Assembly (NCBI GenBank): GCA_035048485.1
Contig: CM068586.1
Location: 33,668,563-33,732,562 of the forward strand
Length of the DNA: 64,000 nt
Source of the DNA: Pteria penguin
Taxonomy: Eukaryota; Mollusca; Bivalvia; Pterioida; Pteriidae
Direction: 5' to 3'
Shown here piece after piece: positions 47,907 to 53,944 of this stretch. Position numbers and translations under genes: made by a program. How positions within the stretch are numbered: position 1 is the stretch's first letter; each line of letters starts with the position of its first letter. The notes below the pieces were generated by a model. It did not search any database and was not told the DNA's origin. It saw only the letters and a list, made by a program, of their open reading frames with translations.

Positions 47907-48446
47907 GGGGTGTTTGCGTGTTTGTGAACAAACACATTTCATTGGCTGAATTATAACAAAACTGTGCTTATATATAATAGTATAAAGTTGTAAGGAATAT
48001 TCGTTTCACCGCTCGGCTAACGGCTCGCAGTGAAACTGCATTCCTGACAGGGTATTCACGGATACCCTGTGAAATTGTGTAAACTAACATGGTAACCCCT
48101 AAATACATGATATGCCAATAAAAAACTAATTAGATTGTATACCTTTTTGTTGTTGTACGCCATCTCTAATGTCATCACATAGAATCTGGTTGGATTGTAC
48201 GATGTCAGATAAGCCACAATTCGTTTTGATCTCTTCCTGGTCCGTCCAGTCCATTCGACTGTGGATTTGCCGATGGCGTTCTTGCGTTTTTATTCCTTGT
48301 GAATAAATACACGGACCCCAATTTGACCATTCACACCACGAACATATCGGACTCCTTTCACATGTTGAAGAAGGACAGACCAATGTAAAAACAGATAAAA
48401 GTAACACGATTTCCTCTAACAATTTAAACATCTTAATGGAGTCCAT
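25132..48446 (-). CDS. Secreted TSP1/Gla-like/HYR/sushi/EGF modular protein (whole gene)
   Basis: Visible exons in gene order: 48143-48446, 39474-39625, 35335-35417, 35102-35225, 30106-30230, 29426-29611, 27487-27660, 27078-27188, 26330-26578, 25931-26128 and 25132-25301. All junctions agree in phase except exon 2 to exon 3 (0 against a required 2), so one exon of length 3n+2 is missing from view. Visible coding sequence is 1876 nt, at least 625 residues. Order: signal peptide, thrombospondin type 1, propeptide-like and short Gla-like segment, Cys-rich piece, HYR, two sushi, EGF, HYR, sushi and a Cys-containing tail. HYR, sushi and EGF mixtures are typical of extracellular adhesion, recognition or matrix proteins such as SVEP1 relatives; an extracellular role is inferred and the ligand is unknown. 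I know no named orthologue with this order, so no symbol is given. Introns carry many transposons. Confidence 0.8.
25931..26128 (-). CDS. Exon 10: sushi-like domain 3
   Basis: Phase 1 exon from TTTAAG/CAAACC to ATAG/GTATCA. Encodes [43 protein letters not shown] and LPTC. The number and order of cysteines fit a divergent sushi module with an extra pair. Confidence 0.8.
26330..26578 (-). CDS. Exon 9: HYR domain 2
   Basis: Phase 1 exon from ATATCAG/ATACAG to CGAG/GTAATA. Encodes [37 protein letters not shown] and [10 protein letters not shown]: a complete HYR module in one exon, unlike HYR 1, which is split across two. Confidence 0.88.
27078..27188 (-). CDS. Exon 8: EGF-like domain
   Basis: Phase 1 exon of 111 nt from TTTCAG/AAGATC to CAAG/GTGAAA. 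Encodes [15 protein letters not shown], then [16 protein letters not shown]: six cysteines in EGF order. The calcium-binding N-terminal pattern is not evident. It has no start codon of its own and is easily missed. Confidence 0.85.
27487..27660 (-). CDS. Exon 7: sushi (CCP) domain 2
   Basis: Phase 1 exon from ATAAAG/GTAGCC to CAAA/GTAAAT. Encodes [38 protein letters not shown] and PSC, a textbook sushi module with four cysteines and the W-S-G motif. Confidence 0.9.
27782..27935. mobile_element. MITE, CAGTGGCGGAT family, diverged
   Basis: The ends CAATGGCGGATCCAGG and TAAATCTGCCACTTG are inverted versions of each other and match the family consensus. The centre is G/C-rich. No clean target duplication remains. 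Confidence 0.65.
28123..28268. mobile_element. MITE, CAGTGGCGGAT family, 146 bp
   Basis: Starts CAGTGGCGGATTTAG and ends CTGGATTCGCCACTG, with inner G10/C10 tracts. It is flanked by a perfect 5-bp duplication GAATA (28118-28122 and 28269-28273). The middle contains ATTTGGCACCAAAATGG, shared in reverse with other copies. Confidence 0.85.
29190..29355 (-). pseudogene. Tandem copy of the 3' half of sushi exon 6
   Basis: Repeats about 29370-29530: the sushi end (GYKIAGHRY, then [10 protein letters not shown]) plus the intron start, at roughly 180-bp spacing. It lacks the exon's 5' half and acceptor, so it is not an exon by itself, although a GTGAG donor-like site is kept. Confidence 0.8.
29426..29611 (-). 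CDS. Exon 6: sushi (CCP) domain 1
   Basis: Phase 1 exon. Encodes [36 protein letters not shown] and PTC: cysteines in complement-control-module order with the conserved Gly-Tyr and Trp. The donor is GATT/GTGAGT. A partial copy of its 3' half lies next door (29190-29355). Confidence 0.85.
30106..30230 (-). CDS. Exon 5: second half of HYR domain 1
   Basis: The acceptor ATGCAG/GCCTAC accepts phase 2. Encodes [17 protein letters not shown], then [15 protein letters not shown], the classic HYR ending (A-x-D-x-x-GN, C-x-F-x-I-x-V). The donor is TCTG/GTATGT in phase 1. It lies 4.9 kb from exon 4; the intron holds a retroelement copy and other repeats. Confidence 0.85.
31401..31554. mobile_element. 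MITE, CAGTGGCGGAT family, diverged
   Basis: Ends CAATGGCGGGTCGG and CTGGATCCGTCACTG, with C-rich and G/C tracts and the internal GATTTGGCAACCAAAAT motif of the family. Flanks GAATG and AATAG are not a clean duplication. Confidence 0.7.
31670..32357. repeat. Dispersed repeat with ~165-bp internal tandem units
   Basis: Begins near CCCCCGTCATAAGACGGGAC, includes about three tandem units (TTTTTTCTGCAGTCTTT, ATTGGATTAAAACTT, AGTTATGGCCCTT), and ends near GCGTATTATGCCACGCTAGG. The overlapping 125-codon frame is repeat-derived. It looks like a molluscan dispersed repeat; a Helitron-type non-autonomous element is possible but unproven. Confidence 0.7.
32358..33229. other. Intronic, nothing recognised
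   Basis: AT-rich part of the intron between HYR exons 4 and 5; no exon, repeat or transposon end was identified. Confidence 0.5.
33230..34980 (+). pseudogene. RT retroelement copy, subfamily 1, several frameshifts
   Basis: RT pieces appear in all three frames: [14 protein letters not shown] (33330 on), a palm-start block near 33420-33500, [10 protein letters not shown] near 33548, [12 protein letters not shown] (33747-33938), then [15 protein letters not shown] and [13 protein letters not shown] (34145-34408). The 3' tail runs to about 34980, followed as at 16060 by the HYR-exon block. Non-functional. Confidence 0.85.
35102..35225 (-). CDS. Exon 4: first half of HYR domain 1
   Basis: Phase 1 in, phase 2 out (donor GTACGT). 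Encodes [16 protein letters not shown], then [14 protein letters not shown], the standard start of a hyaline repeat: PPxIxCP near the beginning and a P-x-x-x-DN motif in the middle. Confidence 0.85.
35335..35417 (-). CDS. Exon 3: Cys-rich linker
   Basis: The acceptor AATGTAG/ACGATG needs an incoming phase of 2; the frame then reads [18 protein letters not shown] and VSCE with four cysteines. Other frames hit stops. The donor GAAG/GTAAAT is in phase 1 and joins the HYR exon. The domain is not recognised. Confidence 0.65.
35601..37052 (-). pseudogene. RT retroelement copy, subfamily 1, inside gene intron
   Basis: The frame 36685-37062 reads [34 protein letters not shown], then [13 protein letters not shown]. 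Later parts lie in other frames. Comparison with 16720-16735 shows the insertion point: there the sequence runs on from the AAAG to the CTCATTC stretch, whereas here the retroelement separates them. ACATAT-AAG-like sequences on both sides may be a worn target duplication. Confidence 0.85.
37070..38761. mobile_element. 1692-bp hAT-like element, non-autonomous
   Basis: The terminal inverted repeat starts CAGAGACATAGATACTTTCA and reads, in reverse from the right, CAGAGACATGGATACTTTCA; homology continues through GAGACTGGAAACT (about 33 bp). It is flanked by a perfect 8-bp duplication TTCGTAAT (37062-37069 and 38762-38769), the hAT hallmark. The homologous site without insertion is at 16728-16735 (TTCATAAT). 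No transposase frame was found inside. Confidence 0.9.
38775..39010 (+). repeat. Solo 3' tail of an RT retroelement (second copy)
   Basis: Counterpart of 16780-17110 in the duplicated block, sharing TTTATTGACTACTGTCAAAT and ATTGACGGTCCTAAATTGGT. Confidence 0.75.
39081..39202. mobile_element. Short MITE, GACGTAAAACAATTATGAC ends
   Basis: Left end GACGTAAAACAATTATGAC; right end, read in reverse, GACGTATAACAATTATAACG. A second copy with GATGTAAAACAATTATGG ends is at 63877-63996, with similar flanks (GAGTTACT and CCCATT), so the element may extend further left. Confidence 0.75.
39474..39625 (-). CDS. Exon 2: propeptide and short Gla-like segment
   Basis: The acceptor TAACAG/ATGG takes phase 1 from exon 1 and the donor is GTT/GTAAGT in phase 0. 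After a basic RTKR site comes [15 protein letters not shown], like the C-terminal half of vertebrate Gla domains (ECxEExCSYEEA) with one extra residue between the cysteines. Phe lies 18 residues before the cut site, where gamma-carboxylase recognition propeptides have Phe. The N-terminal half of a normal Gla domain is missing, so carboxylation is only a hypothesis. An almost identical exon copy is at 17954-18105. Confidence 0.7.
39780..40365 (+). pseudogene. RT retroelement fragment, subfamily 2 (second copy)
   Basis: The frame 39706-39963 contains [18 protein letters not shown], then [19 protein letters not shown], the region after the YIDD box. It matches 18370-18690 and continues to ATCTTATGGCGTACCGTG and CTCCACCATGGCAATT. 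The match is interrupted at about 40366 by foreign DNA and resumes near 45020. Confidence 0.75.
41445..41525. repeat. Possible MITE end remnant
   Basis: AAGGACCACCTGTCTTATGC is followed by TGTGGTCCTTGAATTCAGG and TTTGACTGTAC. Similar wording occurs at 40650-40690 (AAGGACCACCTCTCTAACG). Probably fragments of one dispersed repeat captured in or near the hAT element. Confidence 0.4.
41814..44097 (-). pseudogene. hAT transposase, TTF zinc-finger type, frameshifted
   Basis: Pieces in gene order: 43681-44097 (N-terminal, with [14 protein letters not shown] and CPIPQSFR), 43493-43684 (TTF-type zinc finger start [11 protein letters not shown], then GGLCKFC), 42761-43333 (RNase-H-like core start [14 protein letters not shown], then [13 protein letters not shown]), 42217-42606, and 41814-42311 (C-terminal hAT dimerisation region, [20 protein letters not shown]). 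Frames change around 43745, 43493, 43330, 42760 and 42290, and in-frame stops occur, so no full protein can be made. The family is the P52/ZMYM-like hAT group, whose active members cut and paste DNA. Overlapping plus-strand frames here are shadows. Confidence 0.88.
45020..46100 (+). pseudogene. RT retroelement fragments, subfamily 2 (second copy, continued)
   Basis: Resumes the block seen at 19560-20330: [20 protein letters not shown] near 45170, the same interrupting stretch from 45265, then [20 protein letters not shown] and [20 protein letters not shown] (45676-45996). Frameshifted and without an intact YIDD box. Confidence 0.75.
46283..46665. repeat. Local inversion between (TA)n tracts
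   Basis: 46283-46347 is the reverse complement of 45566-45630. 46430-46625 is the reverse complement of roughly 20330-20530. 46636-46665 again reverses part of 45566-45600. (TA)n tracts occupy 46349-46417 and start again at 46665. In the other block copy the same material runs in forward orientation. Confidence 0.8.
46349..46417. repeat. (TA)n microsatellite
   Basis: About 34 uninterrupted TA units, at a breakpoint of the local inversion. Confidence 0.95.
46665..46858. repeat. (TA)n/(TATG)n compound microsatellite
   Basis: TA units with regularly spaced TATATG variants. The poly Tyr-Ile and Tyr-Met frames over it are artefacts. Confidence 0.95.
46860..47975. repeat. Right part of the duplicated block (second copy)
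   Basis: Counterpart of 20481-21560. It ends around a (TG)n(G)n tract at 47863-47910, only about 170 bases before exon 1 of the secreted gene begins. Exon 1 itself has no copy near 21.5 kb. Confidence 0.75.
48143..48446 (-). CDS. Exon 1: signal peptide and thrombospondin type 1 repeat
   Basis: Two in-frame Met codons (48446 and 48431) precede a hydrophobic segment [14 protein letters not shown], a probable signal peptide for export. A TSP1 core follows (CEWSNWGPC) with a Cys-containing end (TNCGLSD, then NQILCDD). The donor AAAAAG/GTATAC in phase 1 matches the Gla-like exon 8.5 kb away. TSP1 repeats bind glycans and matrix proteins. Confidence 0.8.
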
Positions 48447-48697
48447 TCTTTCAACCCCTGGTTGTATATAGATATAAATGTATATATATACATGTACCGG
48501 TATATATATATATAAATATGGAACGCCATAGCTGTCTTAAGATTACATTATTAACAATAATATTTCACATTAACATTTCACAATAACATTACATCAAAAC
48601 AGTATGCCATGAAGTAGTTTTTATATTGTATGAAGTCAAATAAATATGTTAGGAAGTCGAATTAGTGCGTTATGACGTCAAAACATTACGTTATGAA
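48447..48697. promoter_or_regulatory. Upstream region of the secreted modular gene
   Basis: AT-rich with a TATATA-rich stretch at 48478-48520 that could serve as 5' UTR or promoter of the minus-strand gene. It merges into the 23-bp repeat array. No defined motif can be defended. Confidence 0.3.
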
Positions 48698-49090
48698 GTC
48701 ACAAAAGCATGTTATGGGGTCAAAATAGTATGTTATGAAGTCAAAACATTTATGTTATGAAGTCACAAAAATACGTTATGGAGTCAAAATAATATGTTAT
48801 GAAGTCAAAGCATTATGTTATGGCGTCACATAGCACGTTTTGGAATCAAAATAGTATGTTATGAAGTCATTAAGTACCATATGGAATCAAAATATTACGT
48901 TATGAAGTCACAAAAGTACGCCATGCAGTCAGAATATTATGTTATGGAGTCAAAACATTACATTATAAAGTCATAGAAGTATTCTATAAAGTAATAAAGC
49001 ATGTTATGAAGTGATAACAACACATTATGAAGTGCAATAGTTAGTCATTAAGACAAAACAGTAAGTCATGAAGCAAAATGTTAAGTTAAG
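48600..49090. repeat. ~23-bp tandem array (GTTATGAAGTCAAAAxxxTA)
   Basis: About twenty diverged units alternate GTTATGAAGTCAAAAC and GTTATGGAGTCAAAATA. From 48698 on it pairs as an inverted repeat with 53945-55340. A TTAAGTTAAGGTCTTATACA segment and a CGGATTCAGGTTTTAGAG end follow, and both are shared with the other arm. Confidence 0.88.
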
Positions 49091-49189
49091 GTCTTATACA
49101 TCGGGCGGATTCAGGTTTTAGAGAAATTCCCAAGACCTAATCCATAATAGACTAGTAATACGTCAATAGGTAAAAGGGAAGACTCGTAT

Positions 49190-49389
49190 CACAAGGGTGA
49201 CCAACATCAAACTTCGATATCTCCGCTAATTTTGCACGCTTTGACAAAAACATGGTACAGATCGATCGGGGAGATTCTCTTCTTTTTGTATATATACACT
49301 TTGTTACTGTTTACCCATATAATCCATCTTTTTTTTTGCACGATTATTTCACTTTGCCTCCAAAGTCTCAATGTAAGGTCACCCCTGTG
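49190..49389. mobile_element. Possible short inverted-repeat element
   Basis: CACAAGGGTGACC at the left and GGTCACCCCTGTG at the right form near-perfect 13-bp inverted ends around 174 bp with no recognised content. Confidence 0.45.
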
Positions 49390-49843
49390 GTCAGAGCTAA
49401 TCTTGTAATAAATCTGATTCAGTTATATAGTAAAATCCAGAGACCTATAATACAGGTCTCCGGGAAAACCCATCATCATTACTTTTAGTAGACAGAAACG
49501 AAGCATCTATACTAGGCGAATATAGAAAATTTAAAAAAAAAAAGGGGGGGGGAGTTGCGACCTGCCATGAATGCTTTTCAGTCAGGAAATGGTGGGGTTG
49601 GCGTTGAAGCCCTGAACCTAGTCAAAATGACATTTTTTGGGCAAACATTTTCGATCAAAAGGGGTTGCAACCCCGCATCCCCTGCCTACAACCGGTTTAT
49701 AAATTTTTATAAAACGGATAGGTGGAGTTTAGTGAACGATGGATTTATTTTCACTCGGATGAATTCTATTGATTTAAAATAGGGAAAGAAATTAAGTCAT
49801 ACTAGAGTATACAATGATAATCATCTATACTGGAAAAGAAGCA

Positions 49844-50024
49844 AGCCGGTGTAGCCCAGTGGATGAGGTGCTCTGCTCTTGACCGGGAGGTCTGTGTTCG
49901 ACTCCCACTATGAGTGCATCGGTGTTTTATCTTTCAGATACGTAAGACAGTGAAAACGAGTTCCCGTGTCGCGGTGGCACGTATTTTAAGAGCCCTCTCT
50001 GCTTCGGGAGGATCCGTTGCAATG
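49844..50024 (+). mobile_element. tRNA-derived SINE, 5' part
   Basis: A good tRNA-like head: GTGTAGCCCAGTGGATGAGG as A-box region and GTGTTCGACTCCCAC as B box. Then TTATCTTTCAGATACGTAAG, GGTGGCACGT and GATCCGTTGCAATG. It stops where a retroelement 3' end begins. The matching SINE 3' part appears at about 53125-53205. Confidence 0.85.
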
Positions 50025-50348
50025 TAAAGATGATGGATAAATCCAAACCACAAGTCCAAAAATCATAAAACCAGAGGAAATACAAAATCAGTGAAAATGA
50101 AAAACAAATGGAAAATAACAAATTATGTCTACTTGAAGAGCATATGTGAACCCCTGTGATGGAGTGAGATCAGATGCCCGGGGAGAGTGAGCATCTCCTG
50201 CTTGCTAGCAACACCCGTCACATATACCCAGTAGAAAGAGTCAAATCGTGTAAATTCCATATGTATTTATATATGGAGAAGTCGAAGTAGGTAACCTTCT
50301 AGTATAGAAGGTGTCAAATCTGTGTAAAATGAATGATCGGAATTGGTT

Positions 50349-52268
50349 TCAGTCCAGAATATCATTTAAAAGTTTGGATAACGAGATATCATATGGAGTA
50401 ATAAGAGTCTCGTAACGACCATAGAATTTCCTCAGTGACGTTGCTAGTCTAGCACATATATAACCCTGGTTGAGCAGCTTAACTGAAAGTCGCCTAGCCC
50501 TTAGAACAAAGTCATTGTAATTAGAACATGCTCTGGAATAACGTATTAACTGAGATATGAATACGCCGTATGCGGGCGATGATGGAATGTTGCTACTTAT
50601 GAAAGGAAAGCTCGTGATAGCGAAATTGAAATCGTCACGTTTGTCATAGAGTGAGGTGTTCAATTGACCATTAATATCGAAAGACAACATAATATTTAAA
50701 TACGAAGTAGAATTACTACTTTCTGTGGTTTCTTTGACCTCAAGTTCACTTGGATAGATGATGCTAAGGTAATCCGCGAATGAAGGATTATTAATTGAAA
50801 GCAAGTCATCTATATATCTGTAAGTAAAATTGCAGCCAAGAGCCAATTGTTTTTTTCCTTGCGAAAGCAAAGACTGAATGAATTCAGCTTCGTATGAGTA
50901 AAGGAATATGTCAGCCAGAAGGGAAGCACAGTTAGTGCCCATTGGAATGCCGACAATTTGTTGAAAAACCTTACCTCCAAACACCACAAAAATGTTATCG
51001 ATAAGAAAGTTCGACATCTGGATGACAGCTGTTTCAGTGTATTTATTTTTGGAATCAGAATTTTCCCTAACAAAGTAAGTTTTATCGTGGCCTATTACTA
51101 TATATTTGAATTTGCGGCTTCCGTTTTTACTAGTAAATGCATTTTGAATAATTTCCGCTTATCTGTCTTTTAATTTCTGATGAGGGATGGTTGTGTAAAG
51201 AGTCGAAAAGTCAAAAGACTTGATAGAGTGAATTTTAGTAAAACTTTTTGATTTTAGATTTTCTAACAACTCTTTTGAATTTTTAAGGATCCACATTTGA
51301 TTAATTCCACTTCTGGAATATACTGTTTCGCAATATCTATAAAGGCCAGATTTAATTTCTAATAATATTTTTGTAAGTAGCATCGATACAGATTTTGTGG
51401 AATACTTCGAGGAACCAGCGATAAAGCGTTGTTTGTAAGGATTTTTGTGCATTTTTGGAATGCAGTACAAATATGGAAGTTCTAAATTTAATTTATTTGA
51501 GTCAATACCAAACGTATTGAGGACAGATTTATGATTCTCGAGTACTTCCGAAACCGAAAAGTTCGTGAGAGTATAAGTAGGATTTCCTGGAGCTGAATTT
51601 AATCCTAATTCTTTCACTAGGCTGTCAAAGTAATATTTCTTACAAGTAAATGTATAATTATTGGATGCTTTATCTGCTGGTGTAATGATATAATGTTCTT
51701 GGAGGAAGGTAAGTTCTCTGACAACATCATGATCTTTAAAAATAGATTCGAATCTGGTGTTTACAGAACATCGTAATTTTTTAATTTTTGATCTTAGCAG
51801 TACTGCAATAGATTTTATCCATTCCGAAAGAGTGTCGACCTGTACTTCCTCTCTTTTTGCCCATCGTGTGGCATATTCCTCGCAGCAGTTCATAATATTC
51901 TCAAAATTTTGGCTCCATGTGAATGATCTGGGTTCTCTGTATTTTGGATCTTTAAGTAAAAGTTCTCTTAATTTAGTGTTTTTAACAATATCGAGATCAC
52001 CAGTAACGACATGGCCACAAGGAGAATATACAAAATTAGATGAGGAACATGTACACGGTTGAGGATGGCATGCAGAGTTGCTAAGATCAAGACACTGTAG
52101 AAACCCTTTGTAATTATAAATTTTGGATGCAACTGATGGCGTGTAGCTATAGGAAATACATGGCGGATCTTTGTTTTTGAAATATGGAGGTATTTTCTCT
52201 AAAACAGACTTATGATTTAAAATTTGGCCAAAATTTAAATAATTAATGCCTTTGTATAACTTTTGCAA
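50349..52268 (-). pseudogene. Reverse transcriptase ORF with one in-frame stop
   Basis: Two open stretches, 51159-52268 and 50349-51073, share one frame and are separated by a single TAA just after IPHQKLKDR; without it the frame is about 640 codons. Order: Cys-rich N-terminal part (CHPQPCTCSSSNFVYSPCGH, then VTGDLDIV), ITPADKASNN and YLYCIPKMHKNP, RFIAGSSKYSTKS, SFDFSTLYTTIP, then [10 protein letters not shown], the catalytic YIDDLLSINN, YDKRDDFNF and LRKFYGRYETLI. ADK and PKxHK motifs before an SFDxxxLYT block are typical of Penelope-like RTs. No GIY-YIG endonuclease, RNase H or integrase is visible. Whether the stop is read through, tolerated or fatal is unknown; I treat it as fatal. Confidence 0.8.
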
Positions 52269-52802
52269 ATGTATAATTTTTTATTAAATGTTTAGCTGTT
52301 TATGCAGTGAAATATTGCTATGTCATAAATTAATTTCTTGCACCGGAGATCGACTAATCCCGTTTTTTATCAGTACTGGAAAATTCTATCCGGAACACTG
52401 TATCCTTCCGCGCGTCGTCTGCATTGTTTACAAACAAATGAAACATGGCGACTCACGATTTTTGCGTCGGAGAGATAGTCAACATTGTGTGCTATCGTTA
52501 AGTTTAATGTTGAAAAATCCTGTCAAAATATAAAGTTTCTTCATGCATATCATGGTGTTTTACTTTATTGCGGCGGACTATCTTTTTATTCAATCACTGA
52601 TTCTGCAATCAAAAGAAGTAAACAAAAACATTGAAAATATCTATAGCCTACATCAAGCTGCTGAGGTGCGAGAAAAATAATCTAACGCTTCGGTTGAAGT
52701 TTGTTGATTCATCCAACCCTCGACTGATCTTTTTCTATCTTGAACTCAAACTAGTGCTAGATTCTATTATTATGACATAGGTGACGTCATAGAGTGGAAA
52801 AG

Positions 52803-52998
52803 AATAGGCGATCTTCTTATTTTATACAAGTGGGCCAAGACCCGACATGCAACTCTTTGCCGGAATTTTTTTCTGACGTTATTGCTTAAATTGTGACGTC
52901 ACTATCCAGTCATTTATGTCACAATGAAAACCCCGGCAAAGAGTAACATGTCAGGGAGGGGGCCGCTTATATCATGTAAAATATGAAGATCGTCTATT
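52803..52998. mobile_element. 196-bp fold-back MITE
   Basis: Left arm AATAGGCGATCTTCTTATTT and ACAT-CAACTCTTTGCCGG pair with the right arm, which read in reverse is AATAGACGATCTTCATATTT and ACATGTTACTCTTTGCCGG. Arms are about 60 bp with a loop containing TGACGTCA-like motifs. Confidence 0.8.
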
Positions 52999-53109
52999 GT
53001 GTCAAGGCGGTGTTTGATGAAATAAACACCTTTAAATTGAGTGTAAACAAGCCAAGGGGATATAAAACAAACAAATGGTTTCATAAATACCGTATGAAAT
53101 GATAATTCA

Positions 53110-53205
53110 TTTCAGATCCTATATCTATGAAATGAATCAGGCAGAGGCCGTCACCATATACATGAAATAATCGTGGAGTGGCGTAAACAATAATCAATCA
53201 ATTCA
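53110..53205 (+). mobile_element. SINE 3' part
   Basis: AATCAGGCAGAGGCCGTCAC, then ATCGTGGAGTGGCGTAAACA and ATAATCAATCAATT match the 3' end of the SINE at 4615-4700. Its own tRNA-like head is absent and may be the piece at 49844-50024. Confidence 0.75.
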
Positions 53206-53614
53206 CTGTTAGTGTAGTGTCCATTTTTCAATATATTTACATGTACACCAGAAAATTATCAGGTCTCAAATCTCTTGGAGTAAAGTCTATTTCGTAAGGA
53301 TCTGACTTGCAGAACAAAAATTGCTGTATTTAAAATGTGTTTCTGTTCGTTTACGTGATTCAATGTAAATAAACAAACAACTGAAATTTATCCTTTGCTT
53401 CAATTTCATTAGCTCTACTGGCCAGAGTTTATGCGATACCATTTTAACGTTAAAAAATGACCCTTGTGTATAATGCTCCCTTGTACTATTAAAATTTAAT
53501 TCATACTGAGTACTTCCTGTTTGCAAGCAGGTCAGTTACAGAAAGGTCTAATTTTTACGTTGGACAATGTCATCTATATGGAATCCGGATATGGCCATAT
53601 TCACACCATCGCAT

Positions 53615-53835
53615 TGTGAAGTTGGATAACTGAAACGCGATGATGCGATGGTGCAATGACGCGATAATGCGATGGCGATAATGCGATAGTGCGATGGCGA
53701 TGACGCGATAGTGCGATAGCGATGGTGCGATAACGCGATGATGCGATGGCGATGACGATGAAGCGATAGAGCATCGCTTCATCGTCATTGCACTATCGCT
53801 TCATTGTCATCGCCATCGCATTATAGCACCATCAC
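53615..53835. repeat. GCGATGGTGCGATAA minisatellite with inverted switch
   Basis: Short units of GCGATG, GTGCGAT and ACGCGAT run to about 53769, then continue as their reverse complement (ATCGCTTCATCGTCATTGCA). The junction makes a hairpin around 53750-53800 (GACGATGAAGCGATAG / ATCGCTTCATCGTC). Confidence 0.85.
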
Positions 53836-53944
53836 ATTCTCGCGACAGCTGCAGTACCGACTGAGAATAAGAACGGTTAATCGAAGTCCCCATACCCCTC
53901 GCCTGACTTTGCCCCCCCCCCTTTTTTTTAACTCTAAAACCTGG

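Larger units (their letters stand above)
50028..53110 (-). mobile_element. Near full-length RT retroelement, subfamily 2
   Basis: Begins at the 3' end shared with 21643 (AGATGATGGATAAATCC) and contains the RT reading frame 50349-52268. If the two SINE halves around it were once joined, it ends near 53110, giving about 3.1 kb. A small MITE (52803-52998) lies in its 5' part. The lineage is judged Penelope-like from RT motifs only; no LTRs were identified. Confidence 0.65.

Noticed and set aside
48698..49090. Regular ~23-bp repeats that could suggest a CRISPR-like array
   Set aside because: Units are contiguous and diverged with no unique spacers, no Cas gene is present, and the genome is eukaryotic; it is a satellite.
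50810..51073. Second minus-strand frame over the RT palm region
   Set aside because: It overlaps the RT reading frame in another register; the RT frame carries the conserved motifs.
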